From contig CANMWA010000005.1 of assembly GCA_947501475.1 (NCBI GenBank), positions 281,864-345,863 of the forward strand: a stretch of DNA of 64,000 nucleotides. Direction: 5' to 3'. Source of the DNA: an uncultured Aquimarina sp. Its GTDB lineage: Bacteria > Bacteroidota > Bacteroidia > Flavobacteriales > Flavobacteriaceae. Every line of letters begins with the position of its first letter. Within the stretch, counting starts at the first letter, position 1. Shown piece after piece: positions 16,843 through 27,056 of the stretch. Under the pieces are notes generated by a model. The model saw nothing but the letters and a program-made list of their open reading frames with translations. It had not been told where the DNA came from and did no database searches. The position numbers were made by a program, and so were the translations under genes.

Positions 16843-16859
16843 TATAATTATTCCTTTTT
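16835..16859. terminator. Terminator hairpin built into the stops of two convergent genes
   Basis: A 9-bp stem AGGAATAAT / ATTATTCCT with loop ATA, followed by a T-run. It includes the stop codon of the DUF5606 gene (ends 16842) and the stop codon of the minus-strand gene (ends 16848). Confidence 0.75.
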
Positions 16860-17537
16860 AAATGGATTAAAATATAATTTTAAGCCAATCCCAAGTGTTT
16901 GTGTGCTTTCATTGCGATTTGATATATCTGGTGTGTCAAATTTTATGGATCTAAATCGATTATTTAACTGCATAGTGGTATATCTGATAAAAAATGCTAG
17001 ACTTAATTTTTCAGAATCTGTTATGTAACCTTCTATTCCTATAGATAAATTGAAAAAAGATATATTACCATTGTCTTTTTGTGATTCTGTGATGTCATAT
17101 TTCTCTCTAGTTTTGGATAAAGTAAGATAATCACTATTCACAGTAAGGTTTCCTGTAAAAAACTTCGGTTGTATAACCCACCATAGGTTTTCGTCAGTTT
17201 TTCCGATGCTAATTTTAGGGCTTATTGTTAGTAGAAATGCATTGTATCTCGTTTCTAATATAGATTCTGGAGCAAAGTTTGGTGCATTAGGATTGATTTT
17301 GTTTTGGTCTTCTAATGCTCCAAAAGAATAGTTGGTACCTATCTCGGGAGAAATCCAGAAATTATTAAAAAATGCTACACCTACTTCTGCATCAGCAAAA
17401 CCATTGTTTTTAAATCCGGTATCCCTGTAGGTAGATAGCTCTGTATAAATGCTGGAGTTTTTTAACTGGCTTACACAGTGGTGGCTAATAAGCCCTATAC
17501 ACAGATATACTATATTGATTATAATCTTGTAAACCAT
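16848..17537 (-). CDS. Uncharacterised exported protein, probably an outer-membrane beta-barrel
   Basis: A 229-residue protein not recognised at family level. Residues 1-22 form a hydrophobic export signal ending near HHCVSQ. The remainder alternates polar and hydrophobic residues in 8-12-residue strands (AEVGVAFFNNFWISPEIGTN, YNAFLLTISPKISIG, WWVIQPKFFTGNLTV, LSLAFFIRYTTMQL) and ends in LGIGLKLYFNPF, a pattern typical of small outer-membrane barrels. Its downstream end is convergent with DUF5606. The gene lies 15 bases after a second protein of the same general type, so the two and the lipoprotein before them may act together at the cell envelope. Confidence 0.72.
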   Translation of the reverse strand: MVYKIIINIVYLCIGLISHHCVSQLKNSSIYTELSTYRDTGFKNNGFADAEVGVAFFNNFWISPEIGTNYSFGALEDQNKINPNAPNFAPESILETRYNAFLLTISPKISIGKTDENLWWVIQPKFFTGNLTVNSDYLTLSKTREKYDITESQKDNGNISFFNLSIGIEGYITDSEKLSLAFFIRYTTMQLNNRFRSIKFDTPDISNRNESTQTLGIGLKLYFNPFKKE

Positions 17538-17552
17538 AAATCAAAGAGATTT

Positions 17553-18104
17553 CTATTTTTTGAAAATAACCCAACCTAATTCAAAACCTATGATAGGAAA
17601 GGGTCTTCCGTTAGTGTCATTTATTTCTTCATATCCAAAATCATACCCAAACCCTATTTCTACAAGAAGACTTAACCCGCCTTTATAGCTTCTTTGTATT
17701 CCCCAAGCTGGACCAATTAAAATAACATCACTCACTCTGTCGTCTTGACCAATTATATTTTTTTCATCATGAAAAATTCCAAGCATGGCAATAAAATTTG
17801 CCGAGTTGTTTTGGGTGTTCTTTCCTTTATTATGCCTCTTTTTTAAATTGTAATAGTATTTGTATTGAGTTTCGACTTTAGGAAAAAAACCAACAGAAGT
17901 TTTATTGAATTTTTCAAATATCGTTAACGAAGTTCCAATTTCAAGCTTAACAGTCGAGGATTTGTGGATGCCAAATTCATAGCTCAATGAAGGAGTGAAT
18001 AACAGATTTCCTTTTAAAAGATGTTTGTTTACGTTATTAGTTGTTTGACTATAATTGTTCCAACTAACCAAAATTAGAAATATAGCTAGAATGTTTCCTT
18101 TCAT
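17553..18104 (-). CDS. Uncharacterised exported protein, probably an outer-membrane beta-barrel
   Basis: A 183-residue protein of unknown family. Residues 1-19 form a signal peptide ending NNYSQ. The mature part shows barrel-like strands (LLFTPSLSYEFGI, TVKLEIGTSLTIF, VGFFPKVETQYKYYY, SLLVEIGFGYDFGY) and ends in IIGFELGWVIFKK, close to the terminal beta-signal of outer-membrane proteins. It is upstream of, and probably co-transcribed with, the barrel-like gene ending at 16848. A strong hairpin separates it from the poly-glycine lipoprotein. Confidence 0.72.
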   Translation of the reverse strand: MKGNILAIFLILVSWNNYSQTTNNVNKHLLKGNLLFTPSLSYEFGIHKSSTVKLEIGTSLTIFEKFNKTSVGFFPKVETQYKYYYNLKKRHNKGKNTQNNSANFIAMLGIFHDEKNIIGQDDRVSDVILIGPAWGIQRSYKGGLSLLVEIGFGYDFGYEEINDTNGRPFPIIGFELGWVIFKK

Positions 18105-18120
18105 TTTTTTTAAAGCTAAA

Positions 18121-18155
18121 ATAAAGCGGTAGCTTATTGTTTGCTACCGCTTTAT
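18121..18155. terminator. Terminator after the poly-glycine lipoprotein
   Basis: A 13-bp perfect stem (18121-18133 with 18143-18155, core AAAGCGGTAGC) and a 9-base loop, just downstream of the lipoprotein stop on the minus strand. Confidence 0.85.
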
Positions 18156-18166
18156 AAATATGAGAA

Positions 18167-19855
18167 TTATTTTATATTATCGGATATAACTCTTTTTCCT
18201 TTGTAGTTACTGCCATCTCTTCTTGCTAATCCATAAAAATCAATAGAAAGATTTTTATAATCTTTTGCATTAAAAACATCTGTTCTAAAGCCATTTATGT
18301 CATAACCACCACTAGTACACCCAGTACCAGAGCACGAAGTGTTATGATAATCGATATTAAATTTCACTCCAACAAAAGCATTTTGATCAAGGTAATAAGT
18401 AGCACAACAGTCATTATAATCTCTTTCTACTCTACCTACAATTGTAAATGTTAGTTTTCTGTTTAAAGGGTCAATCACAGCTCCAGAAACTTCTAATTTA
18501 TCTGTGTTTGCAGGCCCTTCTAATAAATTACCAAATTTTTTAATAAATGATTTAGCTTGATCTCTTAGAAGTCTATTCGCCTGTTTCCAATCGGCACCTG
18601 ATAAAAGGTTATTACCAAACATATATATTTCTAATCCATCAATAAGAGGGTCATCTCCGTTAAATGGCCAATTAGGTACTGATATTGGGATATCGTTAAT
18701 AACAGAACCATTAATGTTATAAGTTTTTCCTTTGTATTTTACCAAAGTATTTGTTGAAAAGTTGTTATAGATTTGATTAAGATGAGAAGCTTCATAATCG
18801 TATGTCCAGGAAGCATTATTAATACCAAGCTCAATAAAATCTGTAGCATTAGATTTATCCCAAATCCCCCAATTCTTCTTTTGATGTTTTACACTTACAC
18901 CTATAGAAGAGTATACTAAATAATTCTGATTCCAAAATTTTGTTTTTACTCTTCTTTTACTGTCGTAATAATCATTACAGGTTTCAGCAGCACCAAAAAT
19001 TTGTTGCCAGATACTTTCAGACTTAATTACACAAGTTCCTAACTCAATTTTCTTTTCATATGGGTATTTTTTTGTACTGCTGGTTCCGCCGCCGTTTCCG
19101 CCGCCAGTTCCACCACCACCGCCACCGCCGCCACCGCCGCAACCGTCAATTTGAATCAATTGAATTGCAGGTGTTAGTTGTGTTGTGTTAACCACTGGAT
19201 TAGCAAAAAGGTTAAAACTACTTTCTGATGCACGAATAATGTCGTCGCATATATATATTTTGCTAGGAACAACAGGTAAGTTGTTAGGGTTTTTTGATTT
19301 TTCGGTAACTACGCCATCTTCATAATATTTGTCTAATAAGTTCATTAGTTCTTCCTCATTTTTTCTATGAGTTTTAAATAGCCCCTTAGTTGTGTATACA
19401 TAAAGGTAATCTCCAACATAAATACTTCTGTCTTCGTCTAAGATGGATGCAAATTTATCATCAATAACTAATGGATCATCTAGATCTTCGTCTTCTAGAT
19501 CTGAAGCTTTAGCGGTATAAGGAATTCCAGAGAATTTATAATCTCTATTAATTCTATTTAACCTTTTTGCTAAAAATGCCTTTTTTAATTCGGTGTCATT
19601 TTCATCAAAAACTGGAGAAAGAGAATTGAATCCATCTTCTTGAAACTCTTTTATTTTTGATTCGAACTCTTCGTCTTCTTGTCCTTTAATGAATTTTTCA
19701 ATAGATTCTGAGCTATCAAAACTTAGTCTGTTGTTTTTTTCAATCAATACAGGTTCGCCTTGAGATTCAGAATTCTGAAACGAAGCGTCATCTTTGGAAC
19801 AAGAAATAGCCCCAATTGCGATTGATAATAATAAGAATTTGATTTTTGTTTTCAT
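18167..19855 (-). CDS. Two-domain lipoprotein with poly-glycine linker
   Basis: A 562-residue protein, not recognised. Residues 1-19 are a lipoprotein signal (SIAIGAISC), followed by SKDDAS, so it could be surface-exposed. Residues ~40-210 are acidic and helical and include the small module LVIDDKFASILDEDRSIYVG, a form widespread in Bacteroidota exported proteins. A run of glycines (about 238-256, broken by Thr and Asn) forms a flexible linker. The C-terminal ~300 residues have six or more cysteines (TCVIKS, ETCNDYY, DCCATYY, TSCSGTGCTS) suggesting disulfides. The first half matches the layout of the lipoprotein at 6069-7031. Divergent from pyrG, with its own promoter and terminator. Confidence 0.8.
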   Translation of the reverse strand: MKTKIKFLLLSIAIGAISCSKDDASFQNSESQGEPVLIEKNNRLSFDSSESIEKFIKGQEDEEFESKIKEFQEDGFNSLSPVFDENDTELKKAFLAKRLNRINRDYKFSGIPYTAKASDLEDEDLDDPLVIDDKFASILDEDRSIYVGDYLYVYTTKGLFKTHRKNEEELMNLLDKYYEDGVVTEKSKNPNNLPVVPSKIYICDDIIRASESSFNLFANPVVNTTQLTPAIQLIQIDGCGGGGGGGGGGTGGGNGGGTSSTKKYPYEKKIELGTCVIKSESIWQQIFGAAETCNDYYDSKRRVKTKFWNQNYLVYSSIGVSVKHQKKNWGIWDKSNATDFIELGINNASWTYDYEASHLNQIYNNFSTNTLVKYKGKTYNINGSVINDIPISVPNWPFNGDDPLIDGLEIYMFGNNLLSGADWKQANRLLRDQAKSFIKKFGNLLEGPANTDKLEVSGAVIDPLNRKLTFTIVGRVERDYNDCCATYYLDQNAFVGVKFNIDYHNTSCSGTGCTSGGYDINGFRTDVFNAKDYKNLSIDFYGLARRDGSNYKGKRVISDNIK

Positions 19856-19912
19856 TTTTTTGTTATGATTGTTTTTTGTTAATAATTAACCTCCTTTAAT
19901 GAAGATCTTTGG

Positions 19913-19920
19913 CAAAACTA
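19913..19920 (-). promoter_or_regulatory. -7 promoter element for the poly-glycine lipoprotein
   Basis: The minus strand reads TAGTTTTG (TAnnTTTG). A TTTG lies 14 bases upstream, inside the inverted repeat. The leader to the ATG would be about 55 bases. Confidence 0.5.
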
Positions 19921-19930
19921 TTTCTTATAA

Positions 19931-19947
19931 GTCTCAAATTATGAGAC
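19931..19947. promoter_or_regulatory. Inverted repeat at the upstream edge of a promoter
   Basis: GTCTCA - 5 bases - TGAGAC is a 6-bp perfect inverted repeat placed where the -33 region of the lipoprotein promoter should be. It could be an operator, but its short length means chance is possible. Confidence 0.35.
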
Positions 19948-20195
19948 ATGAATCAAATAACAAATACTTTAGTGTTTTAGAAGGATAGGTGAAACATAAA
20001 AAACGTAACCTAAATTCTAATTCTATAGGATTGAATAGTCTGTTTATAGCTACTTTTTTTAATGTTTATTTTTAGTGAAATAGATTTAAATATTTGTTTT
20101 ACAGGTGTTTGTGAAGGATTTTTCATGACTGTTCACTTCTTTTTTTAGAGTTATATTTAGTGATGTATTAGTATTAGTTATAACACTTTTCTTTG

Positions 20196-20203
20196 TATTT
20201 TTG
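20196..20203 (+). promoter_or_regulatory. -7 promoter element for pyrG-yidC
   Basis: TATTTTTG matches TAnnTTTG exactly, 39 bases upstream of the pyrG ATG. No -33 TTG at the usual distance. Confidence 0.6.
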
Positions 20204-20224
20204 CGCAAAATTCAAGCACAATAG

Positions 20225-21886
<1,662 letters not shown>

Positions 21887-21931
21887 TTGGCGAGATAATT
21901 GAAATCAAGAAATTAATAATATAAAATCTCT

Positions 21932-21965
21932 AAAGCCTTTCTGAGTTGTCAGATAAAGGCTTTTT
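21932..21965 (+). terminator. Terminator-like hairpin between pyrG and yidC
   Basis: Stem AAAGCCTTT / AAAGGCTTT with an inner CTGA/TCAG pair and a five-T run, ending 13 bases before the yidC ATG. It would limit read-through into yidC, unless yidC has a promoter I cannot see. Confidence 0.75.
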
Positions 21966-21978
21966 ATACATAATATAG

Positions 21979-23871
21979 ATGGAAGAAAAGAAATTTGACC
22001 TTAATTCAATCATTGGGTTTGCACTTATTTTTGGGATCATTGTTTGGATGTTTTACATTAATCAGCCTACTCCCGAAGAAATAGAAGCAGAAAAAACGAA
22101 GCAGGAGCAGGTAGAAACTAAGGAAAAAACAAAAGAAAATACTACTACTACCGATTTTGTTACAAAAAGTGAAGCGATTACTGTAGATCCAAAAGATTCT
22201 TTGGCAATGGTATTAGCGCAATCTCAATTGGGGATTGTAGCATATTCAGCAAGTTTACCTTCTGCAAAGGATAATATTACCAAAATAGAAAACGAAGTTT
22301 TAAGTTTAAAAATTAATAATAGAGGTGGGTATATTGAAGAAGCTTTGCTTAAAAACTTCAAAACATACGATTCTGTTCCTCTATATCTTATTAAAGACGG
22401 AAAAAATGCCTCTTTCAATCTTAATTTTGGAACAACAGATAATAGAATTTTAAATACCAAAGATTTGTTTTTTGAGCCATCAGTTTCAAAAAATGGCGAC
22501 AATACGGTGTTGTCAATGAAATGGAAGGTTTCAGAATCTAAATTCTTAGAATATCGTTATGAACTGAAGCCTAACGATTATATGTTGGACTTCACTATTA
22601 GATCTCAAGGGTTACAACAAGTAATTAATAGTGGTCAAGCAGTAAACCTGGATTGGAAACTTCAAGCCATAAGGCATGCCAAAAGTGCTTCTTATGAGAA
22701 TCGCTATACAGATATTCACTATGAATATGATGGGGATAAAGATAGTTTTACAGGACAAGGTGAATTTGATGATGATCAAGAAGAAAATGTAAGTTGGGTC
22801 GGATTCAAACAGCATTTTTTCACGTCGATATTGCTAACAGATACACCATTTAAGACTGCTTCTTTTACTTCTAAAAATATAGCAACCACAAGTGAACTAG
22901 ATGACAAGGATATTAAAGTTACCAAAGAGTTTGCAGCTACAATGCCTTTAGAATTAGCAGGAGGAGAGCTTAATTATAATATGGATTGGTATTATGGCCC
23001 TACCGATTATAAAATTTTAGATGGTTATGAACGTAATCTAGATGAAATTGTACCTCTAGGTTGGGGAATTTTTGGGTTTATAAATAGATATCTATTTATA
23101 CCATTTTTTGGGTTTTTAAGTGGCTTTCTTCCGTACGGTGTAGCAATTGTAGTTATGACAATTATTGTTCGTATTATATTATCTCCAGTAACATACAAGT
23201 CTTACTTGTCTCAGGCAAAAATGAAAGTTTTACGCCCAGAGATTACCGAGATTAATGAGAAGCACAAAGATAATGCAATGAAAAAGCAGCAAGAGACTAT
23301 GGCATTATATGGTAAAGCAGGTGTTAATCCTATGAGTGGTTGTTTACCGGCCTTAATGCAAATCCCTGTATTCTATGCATTATTTAACTTTTTTCCAAGT
23401 GCATTTCAATTACGACAAAAAAGTTTTTTATGGGCCGATGATTTATCAAGTTATGATAATATAGCGCAATTACCGTTCGAAATTCCGTTCTATGGAGATC
23501 ATGTAAGTCTATTTCCAATATTAGCTTCTGTTGCAATATTTATCTATATGACAATGACTACAGGACAAACTATGCAAACACAACAGCCAGGCATGCCAAA
23601 CATGAAATTTATCATGTATTTGTCTCCGTTAATGATGTTGTTTTTCTTTAATAATTATGCAAGTGGATTATCATTGTATTACTTTATTTCTAACTTGATT
23701 ACAATTGGTATCATGCTAGTAATTAAAAATGTAATTATCGATGAAGATAAGATTCATGCGAAGATTCAGGAAAATAAGAAGAAACCTAAGAAACAAGGTA
23801 AATTCCAGAAAAAAATGAAAGAATTGATGGAACAAGCCGAGGAACAAAAGAAAACTGGTAAGAAGAAATAG
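21979..23871 (+). CDS. yidC: Membrane protein insertase YidC
   Basis: A 630-residue inner-membrane insertase. It has an N-terminal anchor (IIGFALIFGIIVWMFYI), a large periplasmic beta domain (~60-350) as in Gram-negative YidC, and a C-terminal 60KD_IMP/OxaI domain from about residue 370 with the helices FIPFFGFLSGFLPYGVAIVV, VNPMSGCLPALMQIPVFYAL and later segments. The tail is lysine-rich (KKKPKKQGKFQKKMK), typical of ribosome-contacting ends. It inserts and folds inner-membrane proteins with or without Sec. It starts at an ATG 13 bases after the hairpin and is followed by a strong terminator. Confidence 0.97.
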   Translation: MEEKKFDLNSIIGFALIFGIIVWMFYINQPTPEEIEAEKTKQEQVETKEKTKENTTTTDFVTKSEAITVDPKDSLAMVLAQSQLGIVAYSASLPSAKDNITKIENEVLSLKINNRGGYIEEALLKNFKTYDSVPLYLIKDGKNASFNLNFGTTDNRILNTKDLFFEPSVSKNGDNTVLSMKWKVSESKFLEYRYELKPNDYMLDFTIRSQGLQQVINSGQAVNLDWKLQAIRHAKSASYENRYTDIHYEYDGDKDSFTGQGEFDDDQEENVSWVGFKQHFFTSILLTDTPFKTASFTSKNIATTSELDDKDIKVTKEFAATMPLELAGGELNYNMDWYYGPTDYKILDGYERNLDEIVPLGWGIFGFINRYLFIPFFGFLSGFLPYGVAIVVMTIIVRIILSPVTYKSYLSQAKMKVLRPEITEINEKHKDNAMKKQQETMALYGKAGVNPMSGCLPALMQIPVFYALFNFFPSAFQLRQKSFLWADDLSSYDNIAQLPFEIPFYGDHVSLFPILASVAIFIYMTMTTGQTMQTQQPGMPNMKFIMYLSPLMMLFFFNNYASGLSLYYFISNLITIGIMLVIKNVIIDEDKIHAKIQENKKKPKKQGKFQKKMKELMEQAEEQKKTGKKK

Positions 23872-23894
23872 TTTTAAAAGAAGTATACATTAAA

Positions 23895-23922
23895 AAAAAA
23901 GCTCCTTTTTAGGGGCTTTTTT
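23895..23922 (+). terminator. Terminator after yidC
   Basis: An 11-bp stem (A-run plus GCTCC pairing with GGGGC and T-run, one G-T wobble), followed by T's. Confidence 0.85.
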
Positions 23923-24017
23923 GTATTTTAATCTTAGTTTTATTACTTTGATTTTATAATACTGGTATACTTTTTGGAAAGTAGATTCGTTGAAATAACG
24001 TCCCAAATAATTTAATT

Positions 24018-24704
24018 ATGCGAAGTACATTAATATTTTGTGTTTTATTTTTTACAAATTTCCTCATTTTTGGCCAGAAATATAATCAATATGATGCCCA
24101 AGGTAAGCGGCATGGGAAATGGCAAAAAAAATATGAGAATACTGACCAACTTAGATATGAAGGAGCGTTTGAACATGGAAAAGAAATTGGCAAATTTAAA
24201 TTCTATAAACCAAGTAGTGGAGATTCTCCTACTGCGATTAAAATATTTTCTAAGGATAGTGATACGGTTGCTGTACAATATTTTACCAAGAGAGGGAAAG
24301 TAATAAGTGAAGGAAAAATGGTCGGAAAAGATAGAATCGATCAGTGGAAATACTATCATAAAGGTTCTGATAAAATTATGATGACAGAACAATATCAATC
24401 AGGAAAATTAAATGGAAAACAGTTAACTTATTTTGAAAATGGACAATTGACTGAGAAAATATCATTTGTAAACGGGAAAAGACAAGGAAAAAGAATAATA
24501 TATTCTGAAAAAGGAACGACCCTCAAAGAGTTTCATTATGAAAATGATCAATTGCATGGCGTTACCAAATATTACGACACCAATGGTAAACTTATTATTG
24601 AAGGCAATTATAAAAAAGATCGTAAAGATGGTGTCTGGAAATATTATGAAGATGGTAAACTGACGGAGCAAAAATTATTTCCATTACAAAAAAGAGGTTC
24701 CTAG
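24018..24704 (+). CDS. MORN-repeat (YwqK-like) exported protein
   Basis: A 228-residue protein with a signal peptide (RSTLIFCVLFFTNFLIFGQ, cleavage near residue 20) and a mature part made of MORN-type repeats: YDAQGKRHGKWQKKY, YHKGSDKIMMTEQY-QSGKLNGKQL, YFENGQLTEKISF-VNGKRQGKR, YENDQLHGVTKYYDTNGKL, 'YKKDRKDGVWKYY'. Databases often call this family 'toxin-antitoxin system YwqK antitoxin', but no toxin gene is nearby and it is exported, so that name should not be taken as function. MORN repeats usually form beta-hairpin scaffolds. It is a single gene with its own terminator, between yidC and mnmA. Confidence 0.83.
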   Translation: MRSTLIFCVLFFTNFLIFGQKYNQYDAQGKRHGKWQKKYENTDQLRYEGAFEHGKEIGKFKFYKPSSGDSPTAIKIFSKDSDTVAVQYFTKRGKVISEGKMVGKDRIDQWKYYHKGSDKIMMTEQYQSGKLNGKQLTYFENGQLTEKISFVNGKRQGKRIIYSEKGTTLKEFHYENDQLHGVTKYYDTNGKLIIEGNYKKDRKDGVWKYYEDGKLTEQKLFPLQKRGS

Positions 24705-24740
24705 TATTGATTTTTAATATATAATTATAAATAAAACCAT

Positions 24741-24768
24741 AAAGCAATACATTAGTGTTGCTTTTTTT
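24741..24768 (+). terminator. Terminator after the MORN-repeat gene
   Basis: A 10-bp stem AAAGCAATAC / GTGTTGCTTT with one wobble pair, loop ATTA and a T-run. It directly abuts the mnmA promoter. Confidence 0.75.
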
Positions 24769-24774
24769 ATTTGT

Positions 24775-24782
24775 TATTTTTG
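24775..24782 (+). promoter_or_regulatory. -7 promoter element for mnmA
   Basis: TATTTTTG matches TAnnTTTG, 37 bases upstream of the mnmA ATG. A TTG 14 bases upstream lies in the preceding terminator stem. Confidence 0.55.
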
Positions 24783-24819
24783 TGCCATTAATTATAAATG
24801 ATACGTAAAGAAGTATTTA

Positions 24820-26007
24820 ATGAAGAGAGTAATCGTAGGATTGTCTGGAGGTGTAGATTCTAGTGTTGCCGCATACTTGTTAAAAGAACAAGGATATGAG
24901 GTGATAGGGTTGTTTATGAAAAATTGGCATGATGATTCAGTAACAATTTCTGATGAATGCCCTTGGCTAGACGACAGTAATGACGCCCTGTTGGTAGCTG
25001 AAAAACTTGGGATACCTTTCCAAACGGTAGATCTTAGTGAACAATATAAAGAACGTATAGTAGATTATATGTTTAATGAGTACGAAAAAGGACGTACACC
25101 TAATCCAGATGTATTGTGTAATAGAGAAATAAAGTTTGATGTATTTCTAAAAATTGCACTCTCTCTTGGAGCAGATTATGTAGCTACAGGTCATTATTGT
25201 AGAAAAGATACAATTGTAAAAGAAGGTAAAGAAGTTCACCGTTTGCTAGCAGGAAAAGACCCTAATAAAGATCAATCATATTTTTTATGCCAATTATCTC
25301 AAGAGCAATTGGCAAAAACATTATTTCCGATAGGTGAATTATTAAAACCCGAAGTTAGAGAAATCGCTGCAACACAAGATTTGGTGACAGCAGATAAAAA
25401 AGATTCTCAGGGATTATGTTTTATCGGAAAAGTTCGTTTACCAGAATTTTTACAACAAAAACTACAACCAAAACAAGGAAATATAATAGAGATTCCTTCA
25501 TCTGAAGAGAAATATTTACGTTCGATCCCAGAATTTACTTCTAAAAAAGAAGAACTAGAATTTTTGTCTACAAAATATACATACGAGGTTAACGAAGGCA
25601 AAATAGTAGGACAACATCAAGGAGCACATTATTATACCAAAGGACAACGTAAAGGGTTGGCAGTAGGGGGTACTCCAGAACCACTTTTTGTTATAGAAAC
25701 TGATGTAGAGACAAATACAATATATACCGGGCAAGGAAAAAAACATCCTGGATTATATCGAAAAGCATTATTTATCACGAATCAAGAGATACATTGGGTG
25801 CGTGAAGATCTTAAACTTAAGATCGATGAAGAACTCGAAGTGATGGCTAGAATTAGGTACCGACAACCCCTGGAGAAAGCAAAGTTGTATAAGGTAGATT
25901 CAGGAATGTATATAGTTTTTGATAATGATCAAAGCGCAATCACTGAAGGGCAATTTGTCGCATGGCATATTGATAACGAATTGGTTGGATCTGGTGTAAT
26001 TTCGTAA
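24820..26007 (+). CDS. mnmA: tRNA-specific 2-thiouridylase MnmA
   Basis: A 395-residue enzyme adding sulfur to U34 of Lys, Glu and Gln tRNAs. The PP-loop SGGVDSS is at residues 9-15. The two catalytic cysteines are Cys100 ([12 protein letters not shown]) and Cys200 ([10 protein letters not shown]). The central TGHYCRK block and the C-terminal beta-barrel domain ([26 protein letters not shown]) are intact. The length is somewhat longer than the ~365 residues of E. coli MnmA, owing to an insertion after residue 215 usual in Bacteroidota. It starts at an ATG. Confidence 0.97.
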   Translation: MKRVIVGLSGGVDSSVAAYLLKEQGYEVIGLFMKNWHDDSVTISDECPWLDDSNDALLVAEKLGIPFQTVDLSEQYKERIVDYMFNEYEKGRTPNPDVLCNREIKFDVFLKIALSLGADYVATGHYCRKDTIVKEGKEVHRLLAGKDPNKDQSYFLCQLSQEQLAKTLFPIGELLKPEVREIAATQDLVTADKKDSQGLCFIGKVRLPEFLQQKLQPKQGNIIEIPSSEEKYLRSIPEFTSKKEELEFLSTKYTYEVNEGKIVGQHQGAHYYTKGQRKGLAVGGTPEPLFVIETDVETNTIYTGQGKKHPGLYRKALFITNQEIHWVREDLKLKIDEELEVMARIRYRQPLEKAKLYKVDSGMYIVFDNDQSAITEGQFVAWHIDNELVGSGVIS

Positions 26008-26040
26008 CTTACGATTGATATAAATTTTAAATTCATTGAG

Positions 26041-26084
26041 CCCCCAAAGGCATCTGCCAGACTTGATCTGGCATCTTTTTGGGG
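26041..26084. repeat. Imperfect interspersed palindrome
   Basis: A hairpin with inner stem TGCCAGA / TCTGGCA around CTTGA and an outer CCCCAAA / TTTGGGG arm. It lies between mnmA and the nitronate monooxygenase-like gene, is GC-richer than its surroundings and looks like an interspersed repeat, though it may also act as a terminator. Confidence 0.65.
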
Positions 26085-26102
26085 TCTTCAAACAAAAAAT
26101 AA

Positions 26103-27047
26103 ATGAATAAAATCAAAGAACTTTTTAATATTGAATACCCTATAGTACAAGGCGGAATGATATGGGCTAGCGGTTGGAAGCTAGCAAGTGCTGTAAGCAA
26201 TGCTGGTGGCTTAGGTCTTATTGGATCAGGGTCAATGTATCCAGATGTATTAAAAGAGCACATACAAAAATGTAAAAAAGCTACCAATAAACCTTTTGGA
26301 GTAAATATCCCGATGTTATACCCTAATCTTGATGAGATTATAAAAATTATTATCGATGAAGGTGTAAAAATTGTATTTACTTCTGCAGGAAATCCTAAAA
26401 CATATACTAATTTCTTAAAGAGCCATGGTATTACAGTAGTACATGTGGTAAGTAGTCTTAAATTTGCTTTAAAAGCCCAAGATGCAGGAGTTGATGCTAT
26501 AGTAGCCGAAGGTTTTGAGGCTGGTGGGCATAATGGTAGAGATGAGACAACTACCCTTGCTTTAATACCTATGGTAAAAGAAAAAATAGAAATCCCTTTA
26601 ATAGCAGCAGGAGGAATAGCTACCGGTACTGCAATGTATGCTGTTATGGCTTTGGGAGCTGATGCTGTACAAGTTGGTAGCCGTTTTGTGGCTAGTGATG
26701 AAGCATCATCACATATCAATTTTAAACAAATGGTTGTTGATGCAAAAGAAGGAGATACTCATCTTACATTAAAAGAATTAGCACCAGTTCGTATGCTTAA
26801 AAATAAATTTTATCAAGATGTGGCAAAGCTTTATGCTAAAGGACCATCTGTAGATGAGCTACAAGAGTTACTTGGTCGTGCAAGAGCTAAGCGAGGAATG
26901 TTTGAAGGAGATCTTGATGAAGGAGAATTAGAAATAGGCCAGGTTTCTGGTTTAATTCATAATATCAAACCTGCTGCAATGATTGTAGAAGATATGATCA
27001 ATGAATTTCGAACAACTAAAAATAAAATGAATACATTATCTATCTAA
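26103..27047 (+). CDS. Nitronate monooxygenase / FabK-like FMN enzyme
   Basis: A 314-residue FMN-dependent TIM-barrel protein of the 2-nitropropane dioxygenase/nitronate monooxygenase superfamily. The N-terminal EYPIVQGGMIWASGWKLASA and GGLGLIGSGSM blocks, GVNIPML, the AEGFEAGGHNGRDET substrate/FMN block with its His, and IPLIAAGGIATGTAMYA followed by GADAVQVGSRF are all family hallmarks. The same fold serves nitronate monooxygenase and the enoyl-ACP reductase FabK, so the substrate is uncertain. It begins at an ATG after the palindrome at 26041-26084. mazG follows after 9 bases and is probably co-transcribed. Confidence 0.85.
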   Translation: MNKIKELFNIEYPIVQGGMIWASGWKLASAVSNAGGLGLIGSGSMYPDVLKEHIQKCKKATNKPFGVNIPMLYPNLDEIIKIIIDEGVKIVFTSAGNPKTYTNFLKSHGITVVHVVSSLKFALKAQDAGVDAIVAEGFEAGGHNGRDETTTLALIPMVKEKIEIPLIAAGGIATGTAMYAVMALGADAVQVGSRFVASDEASSHINFKQMVVDAKEGDTHLTLKELAPVRMLKNKFYQDVAKLYAKGPSVDELQELLGRARAKRGMFEGDLDEGELEIGQVSGLIHNIKPAAMIVEDMINEFRTTKNKMNTLSI

Positions 27048-27056
27048 ATACGTATT

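Noticed and set aside
19081..19145. Phase-variable repeat in the poly-glycine lipoprotein
   Set aside because: The run is made of triplets, so slippage would change the linker length but not the reading frame.
19880..19905. Shine-Dalgarno site for a small gene on the minus strand
   Set aside because: AAAGGAGG is present, but no start codon lies within the right distance and it is over 30 bases from the lipoprotein ATG.
24018..24704. Toxin-antitoxin module (YwqK 'antitoxin')
   Set aside because: The MORN-repeat protein has a signal peptide and no toxin partner beside it; the family label does not show a toxin-antitoxin system.
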